Translations under genes and position numbers: made by a program
Source of the DNA: an uncultured Burkholderiaceae bacterium
Lineage (GTDB): Bacteria > Pseudomonadota > Gammaproteobacteria > Burkholderiales > Burkholderiaceae_F
NCBI GenBank assembly: GCA_937936215.1
Contig: CALGWX010000003.1
Location: 1 to 13,127 of the forward strand
Length of the DNA stretch: 13,127 bases
Reading direction: 5' to 3'
Shown: one piece after another, positions 7,627 through 13,127 of the stretch
Position numbering within the stretch: the stretch's first letter is position 1
Layout: every line of letters starts with the position of its first letter
The notes under the pieces: generated by a model
The model's input: only the letters and a program-made list of their open reading frames with translations
Databases searched by the model: none
Told to the model about the DNA's origin: nothing

Positions 7627-8478
7627 TCAGTTCGCCGCCAGTGCTGCATAGGAAACGAGTTCGACGCCATGCTCGCGCAGCCAGTCGCGGACCTCGCCGT
7701 CGGTCAGTGCGGCAAGTTCATCCTGCCACCGATACTGCCAGTGGCCGCGGCTGCTTGCCGGGTCGTGTCGGCCGGGATGGCACATCAGTTCGCTGGTGCC
7801 GCTGGCCGGCAACGCGTGCAGCACGCGCATCAGGTTCCCCTTGGTCAGGCGGCCACCATAGAAAAAGCCGACGAAGTGGTCCGGCCGCGCCGCGCCGCGA
7901 ACGTCCGCCGCCGCGCAGAACGCGTTGAGCGCGAAAAGCTGCGCCAGTCTTGCGGACGCGCCGCCGTCGCGCAGCATGTAGAGCCTGGGCGCTTCGCGCG
8001 GAAAGCGGATCGCCGGGATGCCGTACTTCTGCGCCAGTTTGCCGGCGATGCGGCGGATGCCGGGCACCATGTGCACGTGCTGATGGCCGTCGAGATGGCT
8101 GATGCGAAAGCCTTGCGAAAGCGCGCGGGCGATCTGCGCGTCGAGTTCGCGTTCCACCTCGGCGAGCGAGATCTGTCCGGCGAAGTAACGCTTGACGAAC
8201 GCCGTGGCGTGGGGATGAAAGCGGCCGTCGGCGCCGAGCAGGCTGGGCACTTCGCGGGCGGGCGAGACGGGCTGCTCCTCGGTGAGCGTCAGGTGCACGC
8301 CGACATCGAGGCTCGGCACTTCGCGCGCCAGCCGCGCCGCATGCGCAAACGCGGTGCCGGAAGCAATCAGCGTGGTGGCGGTGACGATGCCGCGCTGGTG
8401 CGCTTCGACGATGCCCTCGTTGACTGCTTCCGTCAGGCCGAAGTCGTCGGCATTGACGATCAGGCGCCGGCGGCTCAT
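7627..8478 (-). CDS. ChbG/YdjC-family carbohydrate deacetylase (NaxD/HpnK-like)
   Basis: A 283-residue protein of the YdjC/ChbG family, metal-dependent enzymes that remove acetyl groups from amino sugars. The metal and catalytic motifs are intact: IVNADDFGL (7-15) with Asp11/Asp12, VGVHLTLTEE (59-68), SHLDGHQHVH (127-136) with His128 and His132, and MCHPG (232-236). Length is normal. Automated pipelines often call such proteins HpnK (hopanoid-associated), but no hopanoid gene is nearby. The SHLDGHQHVH block also fits the wider ChbG group, which includes NaxD, an undecaprenyl-phosphate-GalNAc deacetylase for lipid A modification in Francisella. Its start overlaps the GtrA-like stop by four bases, and GGGAGAG just upstream, inside that gene, is a plausible ribosome site. 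With GtrB and GtrA upstream, a lipid-linked N-acetyl sugar is the likely substrate (inference). Confidence 0.85.
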   Translation of the reverse strand: MSRRRLIVNADDFGLTEAVNEGIVEAHQRGIVTATTLIASGTAFAHAARLAREVPSLDVGVHLTLTEEQPVSPAREVPSLLGADGRFHPHATAFVKRYFAGQISLAEVERELDAQIARALSQGFRISHLDGHQHVHMVPGIRRIAGKLAQKYGIPAIRFPREAPRLYMLRDGGASARLAQLFALNAFCAAADVRGAARPDHFVGFFYGGRLTKGNLMRVLHALPASGTSELMCHPGRHDPASSRGHWQYRWQDELAALTDGEVRDWLREHGVELVSYAALAAN

Positions 8479-9005
8479 CGCCGGCTCTCCCCCAGGCGGG
8501 CGAGATCGCCGGCGGAGCCATCTGCGAAGGTCCAGTGCTTGTTGCCGATGAAGTGAAACACCGTGGTCAACGCCACGGTGCCGACGAACACCGGCAGGTA
8601 GGGCGCGCCGAGCAGGTCCACGGCGACGAACATGATCAGCGTGCTGCCCAGCAGGCTGATGACGTTCAGCACGACGAACCGCTGCATCTGCAGCCAGGTG
8701 CGGCCGCGGGCCTCGAAGGTCCACGCCTTGTTGAGGACGAAACTGTTGACCATGCCGGCGAGGTAGCCGACGAAGTTGGCCACGGCAGCATCGATCGATC
8801 CGATGCCCAGGCCGGCGAGCGCGGCCGCGAGGCGCTCGCCCGCCGGCCCCGCCGCAGAAAGCAGCAGGCTGCCGAGCTGCAGCGTGCGGTAGCAGAAGAC
8901 GAAGACGACGAAGGTGACCGCGACGTTCAGGCAGCCGACGATCAGGAAGCGCGCCAGTTGCCTGGCGCTCGGCGAGGCCAGGAGGCGGCCGGTCAACGAG
9001 GTCAT
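8475..9005 (-). CDS. GtrA-family membrane protein (putative polyprenyl-phosphate-sugar flippase)
   Basis: A 176-residue membrane protein with four hydrophobic segments (about 20-38, 73-90, 109-130, 136-153). It carries the two GtrA signatures: NSFVLNKAWTF (87-97) and FIGNKHWTF (152-160). FLIVGCLNVAVTF near the N-terminus is also typical. The family is thought to move polyprenyl-phosphate-linked sugars from the cytoplasmic to the periplasmic leaflet. The loop between segments 1 and 2 (about 40-72) is longer than in the smallest family members. It starts at ATG 9005, which overlaps the GtrB-like stop by ATGA, and ends in an ATGA overlap with the deacetylase gene, so the three are probably co-translated. 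A longer frame running up to 9899 is antiparallel shadow coding inside the GtrB gene. Confidence 0.87.
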   Translation of the reverse strand: MTSLTGRLLASPSARQLARFLIVGCLNVAVTFVVFVFCYRTLQLGSLLLSAAGPAGERLAAALAGLGIGSIDAAVANFVGYLAGMVNSFVLNKAWTFEARGRTWLQMQRFVVLNVISLLGSTLIMFVAVDLLGAPYLPVFVGTVALTTVFHFIGNKHWTFADGSAGDLARLGESRR

Positions 9006-10063
9006 GCGACTGCCGATGGCGTGGCCCGCGCCGCCGCGGGCGCGGCAGGTGCCGGGCCTTCCTCGGCCTCGTCGCTGTCGGCGAGGCGCTGGCTGACGAT
9101 GAAACGCGGCCGGCCGCGCACTTCCTCGAGGATGCGGCCGACATATTCGGCCAGCACGGCGAGGAACAGGAACAGCATGCAGAACAGGAACGAGATGATC
9201 GCCACCGACGAAGCCCAGCCGGCCACCGTGTGGCCATCGAGCCACTTGGCGAGGATGGCGTAGCACACGCCGAGGAACGCCACCGCCGAGGAGAACAGCC
9301 CGAGGAGGATGCCGATGCGCAGCGGCACCAGCGAGAACGAGCTGATGCCGTGCCAGGCGAAGCGCAGCATGCGGCGCAGCGTGTACTTGGTGGTGCCGGC
9401 GTAGCGCTCGCCGCAATCGAAGGCGACGGTGGCGCTGGGATAGCCGACCCACTGCACGATTCCGCGCAGGAACAGGCCGGCCTCCCTGAAGGTGAGCAGT
9501 TCGTCGAGCACCTGCCGGTCGAGCAGGCGGAAGTCCGCCATGCCGTCCTCGATCTGCACGCCGCTCAGATAGGCGAAAAGGCGGTAGTACGCGCGCGAGG
9601 TCAGCCGCTTCAGCAGCGGCACGTTGGGCGGGTCGCGGCGCACCGTCTTGACGATCTTGGCACCCCCGCGCCAGCGCTCGATCAACTGCGGCAGGAGGTC
9701 GGGTGGGTGCTGCAGGTCGGCATCCATCGAGATCACCGCGGCGCCGCGCGCATGGGTGAGGCCGGCCACGAGCGCGTGCTGGTGGCCAAAGTTGCGCGAC
9801 AAACGTACCCCCTGCACGCGGCGGTCCTGACGGTGCAGGGCCTCGATCTCCGCCCAGGTGCCGTCGCGGCTGCCGTCGTCGACCAGGATGAGCTCCCACG
9901 TCAGACCCACTCCGGCGAGCGCGCGGGCGACCTCGGTGTACAGCTTGCGGAGGTTGCCTTCCTCGTTGTAGGAGGGGACGACGACCGACAGCACCGGGCT
10001 GCCGGGCGCGGCCGGCCGGGGCTTGCTCGTGCGTTCGCCCAGGCTGGCGATGATGTCCTGCAT
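9002..10063 (-). CDS. GtrB/DPM1-like polyprenyl-phosphate glycosyltransferase (GT2)
   Basis: A 353-residue GT2 enzyme that loads a sugar from a nucleotide donor onto polyprenyl phosphate at the cytoplasmic face. SVVVPSYNEEGNL (26-38) and ELILVDDGSRDGTW (57-70) form the nucleotide site. LSRNFGHQHAL (88-98) and SMDADLQHPP (112-121, DXD) are typical of the GtrB/ArnC/DPM1 group. The family GTTKYTLRRM motif is at 223-232. Two transmembrane helices (about 248-272 and 284-307) and the post-helix block EYVGRILEEVRGRPRFIV (306-323) match GtrB. The last ~25 residues are Ala/Pro-rich and dispensable-looking. ATG 10063 has GGAAG 11 bases upstream (complement 10075-10079). It follows the cysQ stop by 25 bases, suggesting one transcript. 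The donor sugar is unknown; an N-acetylhexosamine would fit the deacetylase two genes on. Confidence 0.88.
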   Translation of the reverse strand: MQDIIASLGERTSKPRPAAPGSPVLSVVVPSYNEEGNLRKLYTEVARALAGVGLTWELILVDDGSRDGTWAEIEALHRQDRRVQGVRLSRNFGHQHALVAGLTHARGAAVISMDADLQHPPDLLPQLIERWRGGAKIVKTVRRDPPNVPLLKRLTSRAYYRLFAYLSGVQIEDGMADFRLLDRQVLDELLTFREAGLFLRGIVQWVGYPSATVAFDCGERYAGTTKYTLRRMLRFAWHGISSFSLVPLRIGILLGLFSSAVAFLGVCYAILAKWLDGHTVAGWASSVAIISFLFCMLFLFLAVLAEYVGRILEEVRGRPRFIVSQRLADSDEAEEGPAPAAPAAARATPSAVA

Positions 10064-10088
10064 GGCGCGGGTGACTTCCGTCGCGGCC

Positions 10089-10868
10089 TCAGGCGTCGGC
10101 GCCGAGCGCTACGAACGCCGGATTCTCGAAACCCGGCTTGCCGTAGGTCAATGGCCGCCCTTCGCGATCGACGACGCGGCCACCGGCGGCCATCAGCACG
10201 GCCTGGCCGGCGGCGGTGTCCCACTCCATCGTGCGGCCGGCGCGTGGGTACACGTCGGCCTCGCCGCAGGCCACGAGGCAGAACTTCAGTGCCGAGCCCG
10301 CCTGGATTTCGCCGGCGACGGGCATGCCCTTCAGCAGCGCGCCGTCGGCGGCCCGGTCGCCATGCGAGCGGCTGACGGCGACTATCGCGCCGGCGGCGGG
10401 CCGAGGCCGACAGCGGATGGCGCGCGCGCCGTGTGGATCGACGACCTTCGCGCCGCGGCCGACGACGCCGGCGTACAGCGCGCTGCGTGCCGGCAGGCCG
10501 ACGACGCCGAGCACCGGCGAACCATCCCTGACCAGCGCGATGTTGACCGTGAACTCGTCGCGGCCGGCGATGAACTCGCGCGTGCCGTCGAGCGGATCGA
10601 CGAGCCAGAACACGCGCCCCGGCGCCTGACCGCCGAATGGCGCGGCCGACTCCTCCGACACCACCGGTATCGCAGGGGTGAGTTCGCGCAGCGCGGCGGT
10701 GATCAGCGCATCGGCGGCCTCGTCGGCTGCCGTCAGCGGCGAGGCGTCGGCCTTGGTGCGTACTGCCGTATCGCGCTGGCCGAAGAAAGGCATGATCGCC
10801 TCGCCGGCGCGGCGGGCAATCGCCACCGCGTGGTCGAGCAGGGCGGGGTCAGTGGGGTCGAAGGGCAT
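10089..10868 (-). CDS. cysQ: 3'(2'),5'-bisphosphate nucleotidase CysQ
   Basis: A 259-residue protein of the inositol monophosphatase superfamily with CysQ features. It hydrolyses PAP, the by-product of PAPS use, to AMP and phosphate, normally at the cytoplasmic membrane face, and needs magnesium. All metal and substrate motifs are present: KADASPLTAADEAAD (39-53), PVVSEES (68-74), WLVDPLDGTREFI (88-100), VSRSH (165-169) and MEWDTAAGQAV (214-224). I chose ATG 10868, which starts just before the first family helix. The frame extends to 10943, but those extra residues are Arg-rich and unlike CysQ. It is the first gene of the - strand cluster, 25 bases before the GtrB-like gene, and is transcribed from the 278-base divergent region. 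Its role next to a sulfotransferase fusion is probably PAP clearance. It could also act on inositol phosphates, but the motifs favour CysQ. Confidence 0.9.
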   Translation of the reverse strand: MPFDPTDPALLDHAVAIARRAGEAIMPFFGQRDTAVRTKADASPLTAADEAADALITAALRELTPAIPVVSEESAAPFGGQAPGRVFWLVDPLDGTREFIAGRDEFTVNIALVRDGSPVLGVVGLPARSALYAGVVGRGAKVVDPHGARAIRCRPRPAAGAIVAVSRSHGDRAADGALLKGMPVAGEIQAGSALKFCLVACGEADVYPRAGRTMEWDTAAGQAVLMAAGGRVVDREGRPLTYGKPGFENPAFVALGADA

Positions 10869-11146
10869 GAAATGTGCGCAGCGGCGCGGCAGGAGACGCA
10901 ACCCGGCGCGGGCATTGTCCGCGCCCGGCGAGGTTACGTCCACGGCTGGCTATCGGCCGTGCCCGGCCGCTGGGCGATTGTGACCAAAGCGTCAGAGAAG
11001 CTCCGACATAATCAGCGCCGCCTGAGGGCCGCCGAGCGCCAAGTTTCGGGACCCGGCGCCAAGTCGATTCGGCCTTGGGCGATCTGGTGGCGGGCACAGT
11101 GGCATGTCGCGACACCCCGGGGGTCAAGAGAGATAAGAACTTGGAA
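10869..11146. promoter_or_regulatory. Divergent intergenic region between cysQ and a GT2 gene
   Basis: This 278-base stretch should hold promoters for cysQ (leftward) and for the interrupted GT2 gene (rightward). A good -10-like CATAAT sits at 11007-11012 on the + strand, but no matching -35 lies at normal spacing. The nonamer GCGCCAAGT occurs twice, at 11036-11044 and 11056-11064, exactly 20 bases apart and so on the same helical face. A 7-bp stem (GGCGCGG 10905-10911, CCGCGCC 10919-10925) lies in the cysQ leader. AAGAGAG near 11125-11131 could serve the GT2 gene. None of these is proven. Confidence 0.35.
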
Positions 11147-11515
11147 ATGCCCGGCACTAAAGAACCGCAGGTCACCGCGGGCCTGATCTCGGTGGTGATG
11201 CCGTGCTACAACGCGCAGGCCTATGTCGCCGAAGCGGTGGCCAGCGTCCTGGGCCAGACGTATCGCAGCGTTGAACTGATCGTCGTCGATGACGGGTCGA
11301 CCGATGCGTCGGTAAAGATCATCGAAAGCTACGGTCACCGCCTCACGCTTTTGCGGCAGAACAACCAGGGCCCCTACCCGGCCCGCAATCGCGGCGTCGC
11401 CGCCAGCCGGGGGGAGTTTCTCGCCTTCCTCGATGCCGATGACTGGTGGGCGCCCGACTGTCTTGAGCGGCTGCATGAGGCGATCGAACGCTCGCGGGCC
11501 GCGGTGGCCGATTGT
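11147..11515 (+). pseudogene. Glycosyltransferase family 2, N-terminal part cut by an IS element
   Basis: About 123 codons of a GT-A fold glycosyltransferase remain. LISVVMPCYNAQAYVAEAV is the family start, SVELIVVDDGSTDAS the nucleotide-binding strand, and NQGPYPARNRGVAASRGEF with FLDADDWWAPD the DXD region. The match stops after RAAVADC near 11515. From there the frame passes into IS sequence (SLEFRVGKRGG...) and stays open to 11995 as a meaningless chimera. The acceptor-binding half is missing and does not reappear before the window ends, so the product cannot be functional. ATG 11147 was chosen; TTG 11141 is an alternative with better spacing from the purine-rich AAGAGAG upstream. It would have been another sugar transferase of this locus, transcribed divergently from cysQ. 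The exact break point is inferred from loss of family resemblance. Confidence 0.75.
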
Positions 11516-11556
11516 GACTCTCTCGAATTCCGAGTGGGTAAGCGTGGCGGCCGAAC

Positions 11557-11601
11557 GCGTCAAGGGCGGCCGCAGGCCGGGCGCAGCCGGACCCTTGACG
11601 C
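11557..11601. repeat. Inverted repeat in the left part of the ISL3 element
   Basis: GCGTCAAGGG (11557-11566) and CCCTTGACGC (11592-11601) form a perfect 10-bp stem around a 25-base GC-rich loop. There is no T-tract. The right arm contains TTGACG, a possible -35 for the transposase gene, with a weak TACGCT 15 bases on. Confidence 0.5.
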
Positions 11602-11625
11602 CGCACGTCAGAAGATACGCTGGAA

Positions 11626-11662
11626 CAAGGCCGAGTCCGGCGGTGTAACGGACTCGGCCTTG
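11626..11662 (+). promoter_or_regulatory. 14-bp hairpin abutting the transposase ribosome binding site
   Basis: CAAGGCCGAGTCCG (11626-11639) and CGGACTCGGCCTTG (11649-11662) form a perfect 14-bp stem with a 9-base loop. The Shine-Dalgarno sequence GGAG (11662-11665) lies 7 bases before ATG 11673, and its first G is the last base of the stem. In mRNA the fold would crowd the start site, and it could also slow incoming transcription. Similar protective hairpins are known in IS10 and IS50. Confidence 0.55.
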
Positions 11663-11672
11663 GAGACCAGCG

Positions 11673-12899
11673 ATGGTGGGCACGAAACGGCTGTTCGAGC
11701 AGGCGCTGGGGATTGCAGCCCCGTGGTCGGTCAAGGAAGTGCGCTTCGATGCTGCCGCCCTTCAGTTGACCATCGCCGTGGACTTCGCCGCCGGCAGCCG
11801 CTTTGCCCATCCGGCGCATCCTGGGCAGCACCCGGTGCACGACACCCAGACCAAGCGGCTGCGGCACCTGAACTTCTTCCAGCACGACTGCCACCTGGAG
11901 GTGCGGGTGCCGCGGGTGCGGCTTCCCGACGGCAAGGTCGCCCTGATCGAGCCGGAGTGGTTCGGGAAGCTGGCCGGCTTCACGCTGCTGTTTGAAGCGC
12001 CGGTAGCGGCGCTGGCGCGCGAGATGCCGTTTGCCGCGGTCGCCCGCCTGGTGGGCGAGTCCTGGCACCGGGTCCATGCGATCTGTGAGCGCGACGTCGA
12101 GTTGGCGCTGGCCGAGCTCGATCTGTCCGAGGTCCGGGCCCTGGCGATCGACGACACCTCGTAGCGGCGCGGCCACAACTATCTCAGCGCATTCGCCGAC
12201 GCGGTCAAGCGCCGGGTGGTGTTCGTGGCCGAAGGCCGTGACGCGGACACGGTCGGCGAGCTGGCCGCGCACCTGCGCGCGCCCAAGGCCGCGCCCGAGC
12301 AGATGAGCATCGACATGTCGCCGGCGTTCATCAAGGGGGTGACAGAGTCCTTGCCCAACGCCCGCATCACCTTCGACAAGTTCCACGTCGTGGCCCATGC
12401 CTCGGCGGCGGCCGAGCAGACGCGGCGGCTGGAGCAGCGAGCCGACCCGCGCCTGAAAGGGTTGCGCTGGACGCTGCTGAAGGATCGCCACAACCTGTCG
12501 GCCGAAAGCCGTGCCGATCTGGATGCCTCGATCGCGAAAGTGGCCCGCAAGCGCACAGCGCGCGCCTGGGTCTACCGCGAGCCGCGGCGCGAGGTGCTCG
12601 AGGCCAGCGAAATCAACGTCGTCTCGGCGATGCTGGCGCAGTGGCGCACGAACGTGATGCGCTCGACGGTCGAGCCGATGAAAGCGGTGGCGAAGATGAT
12701 CCGTCGGCACTTCGACGACATCGTCGCCTGGACCCCGATCCGGCAGACCAATGGCTTGCTCGAAGCCCGCAACGGGCTGTTGCAGGCGGCCAAGCGCAAG
12801 GCCCGCGGCTACGGCCGCTCGCGCACCATGCGCACCGTGATCTTCCTGATCGCCGGCAAGCTGGCGATGTCCCGTTCACTGTTGAACGAGGGCGTGTGA
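11673..12899 (+). pseudogene. ISL3-family transposase with an in-frame amber codon
   Basis: One frame of 409 codons including the final stop, interrupted only by TAG at 12162-12164 (codon 164). The upstream part has the ISL3 N-terminal region (TKRLRHLNFFQHDCHLEVRVPRVRL), a helix-turn-helix-like stretch (VARLVGESWHRVHAICERD) and the DDE start ALAIDDTS just before the stop. After it, RRGHNYLSAFAD continues directly, then SIDMSPAFIKGVTESLPNA, ITFDKFHVVAHA and IRQTNGLLEARNG with KRKARGYG. These are the second DDE Asp region and the C-terminal Glu region. Homologues usually have an aromatic residue, commonly Tyr, where the TAG stands, so one base change (TAC or TAT to TAG) explains it. GTG 12216 could start a second frame but would lack the first catalytic Asp. 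The last ~12 codons (AMSRSLLNEGV) look foreign to the family. ATG 11673 has GGAG at 7-base spacing. Confidence 0.8.
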
Positions 12900-13127
12900 T
12901 GGCGGCTCCTCGGTCGTGATGCGACGCGGCCTTGCGTTCGGCCGGCCGGTTTTCTGCGACGCGCTTTATCGAGGCCGCCATGAGCGGCTTCATGTCGCGC
13001 AAGCCGCGGCGCTTGCGGAACCGGCCCTTGGCATCGCTGAGCGCGCTGGCGACCCATCGCAGCGTCCTCTGTCCGTCCCGCCGGCGCTTGACGTTGCGGC
13101 AATAGTGGGCGATCGAGCCGTTCAGGT
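12864..13127 (-). pseudogene. Transposase C-terminal fragment, IS256-like, probably frameshifted
   Basis: Read from the window edge on the - strand, the frame gives LNGSIAHYCRNVKRRRDGQ, then TLRWVASALSDAKGRFRK and LRDMKPLMAA. This pattern resembles the C-terminal part of transposases, in my recollection a variant group of IS256-family proteins. Family assignment is tentative. Continuing in that frame gives an unlikely tail that stays open to 12613, across the ISL3 gene. Switching frame at the GG near 12973-12974 gives LDKARRRKPAGRTQ... ending HTPSFNSERDIA at about 12864, a more natural continuation. One missing base would explain this. The catalytic part lies outside the window, so I cannot tell whether the gene is intact elsewhere. 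Confidence 0.5.

Larger units (their letters stand above)
11516..12863 (+). mobile_element. ISL3-family insertion sequence, right end apparently lost
   Basis: The element starts where the GT2 gene loses its family match. The putative left end reads GACTCTCTCGAATTCCGAG followed by TGGGTAAG, which resembles ISL3-type termini as I recall them. No inverted copy of this end (for example TACCCACTCGG) occurs anywhere to the right in the window, so the right terminus is missing or lies elsewhere. The transposase resembles ISL3 proteins up to ...IAGKL at about 12863. Beyond that the sequence appears to belong to a neighbouring transposase on the other strand. With an amber codon and no right end, the copy is probably immobile. 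Boundaries are estimates, and no target duplication could be found. Confidence 0.6.

Noticed and set aside
7627..8478. Naming the deacetylase HpnK with a hopanoid role
   Set aside because: No hopanoid gene is in the window and the neighbours are Gtr glycan genes, so only the broader ChbG/YdjC family call is supported.
7627..9237. A 536-codon - strand frame extending the deacetylase upstream
   Set aside because: The extra N-terminal half is Arg/Pro-rich noise lying over the GtrA and GtrB genes. The family start MSRRRLIVNADDFGL at 8478 is decisive.
10869..10943. Longer start for CysQ at 10943
   Set aside because: The extra residues are unlike CysQ N-termini, and ATG 10868 starts at the normal place.
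12162..12164. TAG read as pyrrolysine or another recoded residue
   Set aside because: There is no pyrrolysine machinery or special downstream element in view, and a single substitution at a Tyr codon is simpler.
1..13127. CRISPR arrays, tRNA or rRNA genes
   Set aside because: No regularly spaced repeat series and no tRNA- or rRNA-like stretch was noticed on either strand.

Overview
The window looks like a polysaccharide or lipopolysaccharide biosynthesis locus from a high-GC proteobacterium. I lean towards a betaproteobacterium, because of the base composition and gene style, but no marker gene here proves it. No rRNA, tRNA or CRISPR array was seen.

Bases 1-5281 (+ strand) carry the end of a GDP-mannose 4,6-dehydratase gene, then a tightly packed run: a GT4 glycosyltransferase, a WbsX-type (GH99-like) glycan enzyme, a GT2 glycosyltransferase and an unusual two-domain protein. 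The first three genes of the run overlap by ATGA. The two-domain protein joins a PAPS-type sulfotransferase domain to a CysQ-like (PAP phosphatase fold) domain. That second domain has lost most of its metal-binding residues, so it looks like a pseudophosphatase. The run would assemble a deoxyhexose-containing glycan and perhaps sulfate it.

Bases 5378-10868 (- strand) hold a convergent cluster. In transcription order it encodes an intact CysQ, a GtrB-like polyprenyl-phosphate glycosyltransferase, a GtrA-like flippase, a ChbG/YdjC-family carbohydrate deacetylase, a GtrII-like membrane glucosyltransferase and a small secreted four-cysteine protein. GtrB, GtrA and the deacetylase overlap by ATGA. 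The order suggests a lipid-linked sugar that is made, deacetylated, flipped to the periplasm and transferred to a surface glycan or lipid A. CysQ could clear the PAP released by the sulfotransferase on the other strand.

Bases 10869-11146 are a divergent intergenic region. A + strand GT2 gene follows, but after about 123 codons it is cut by an ISL3-like element. The element's transposase has an in-frame amber codon, and its right end seems to be lost against a second transposase remnant, IS256-like and read from the - strand. That remnant runs off the window. The right flank of the glycan locus is therefore decayed by stacked insertion sequences.
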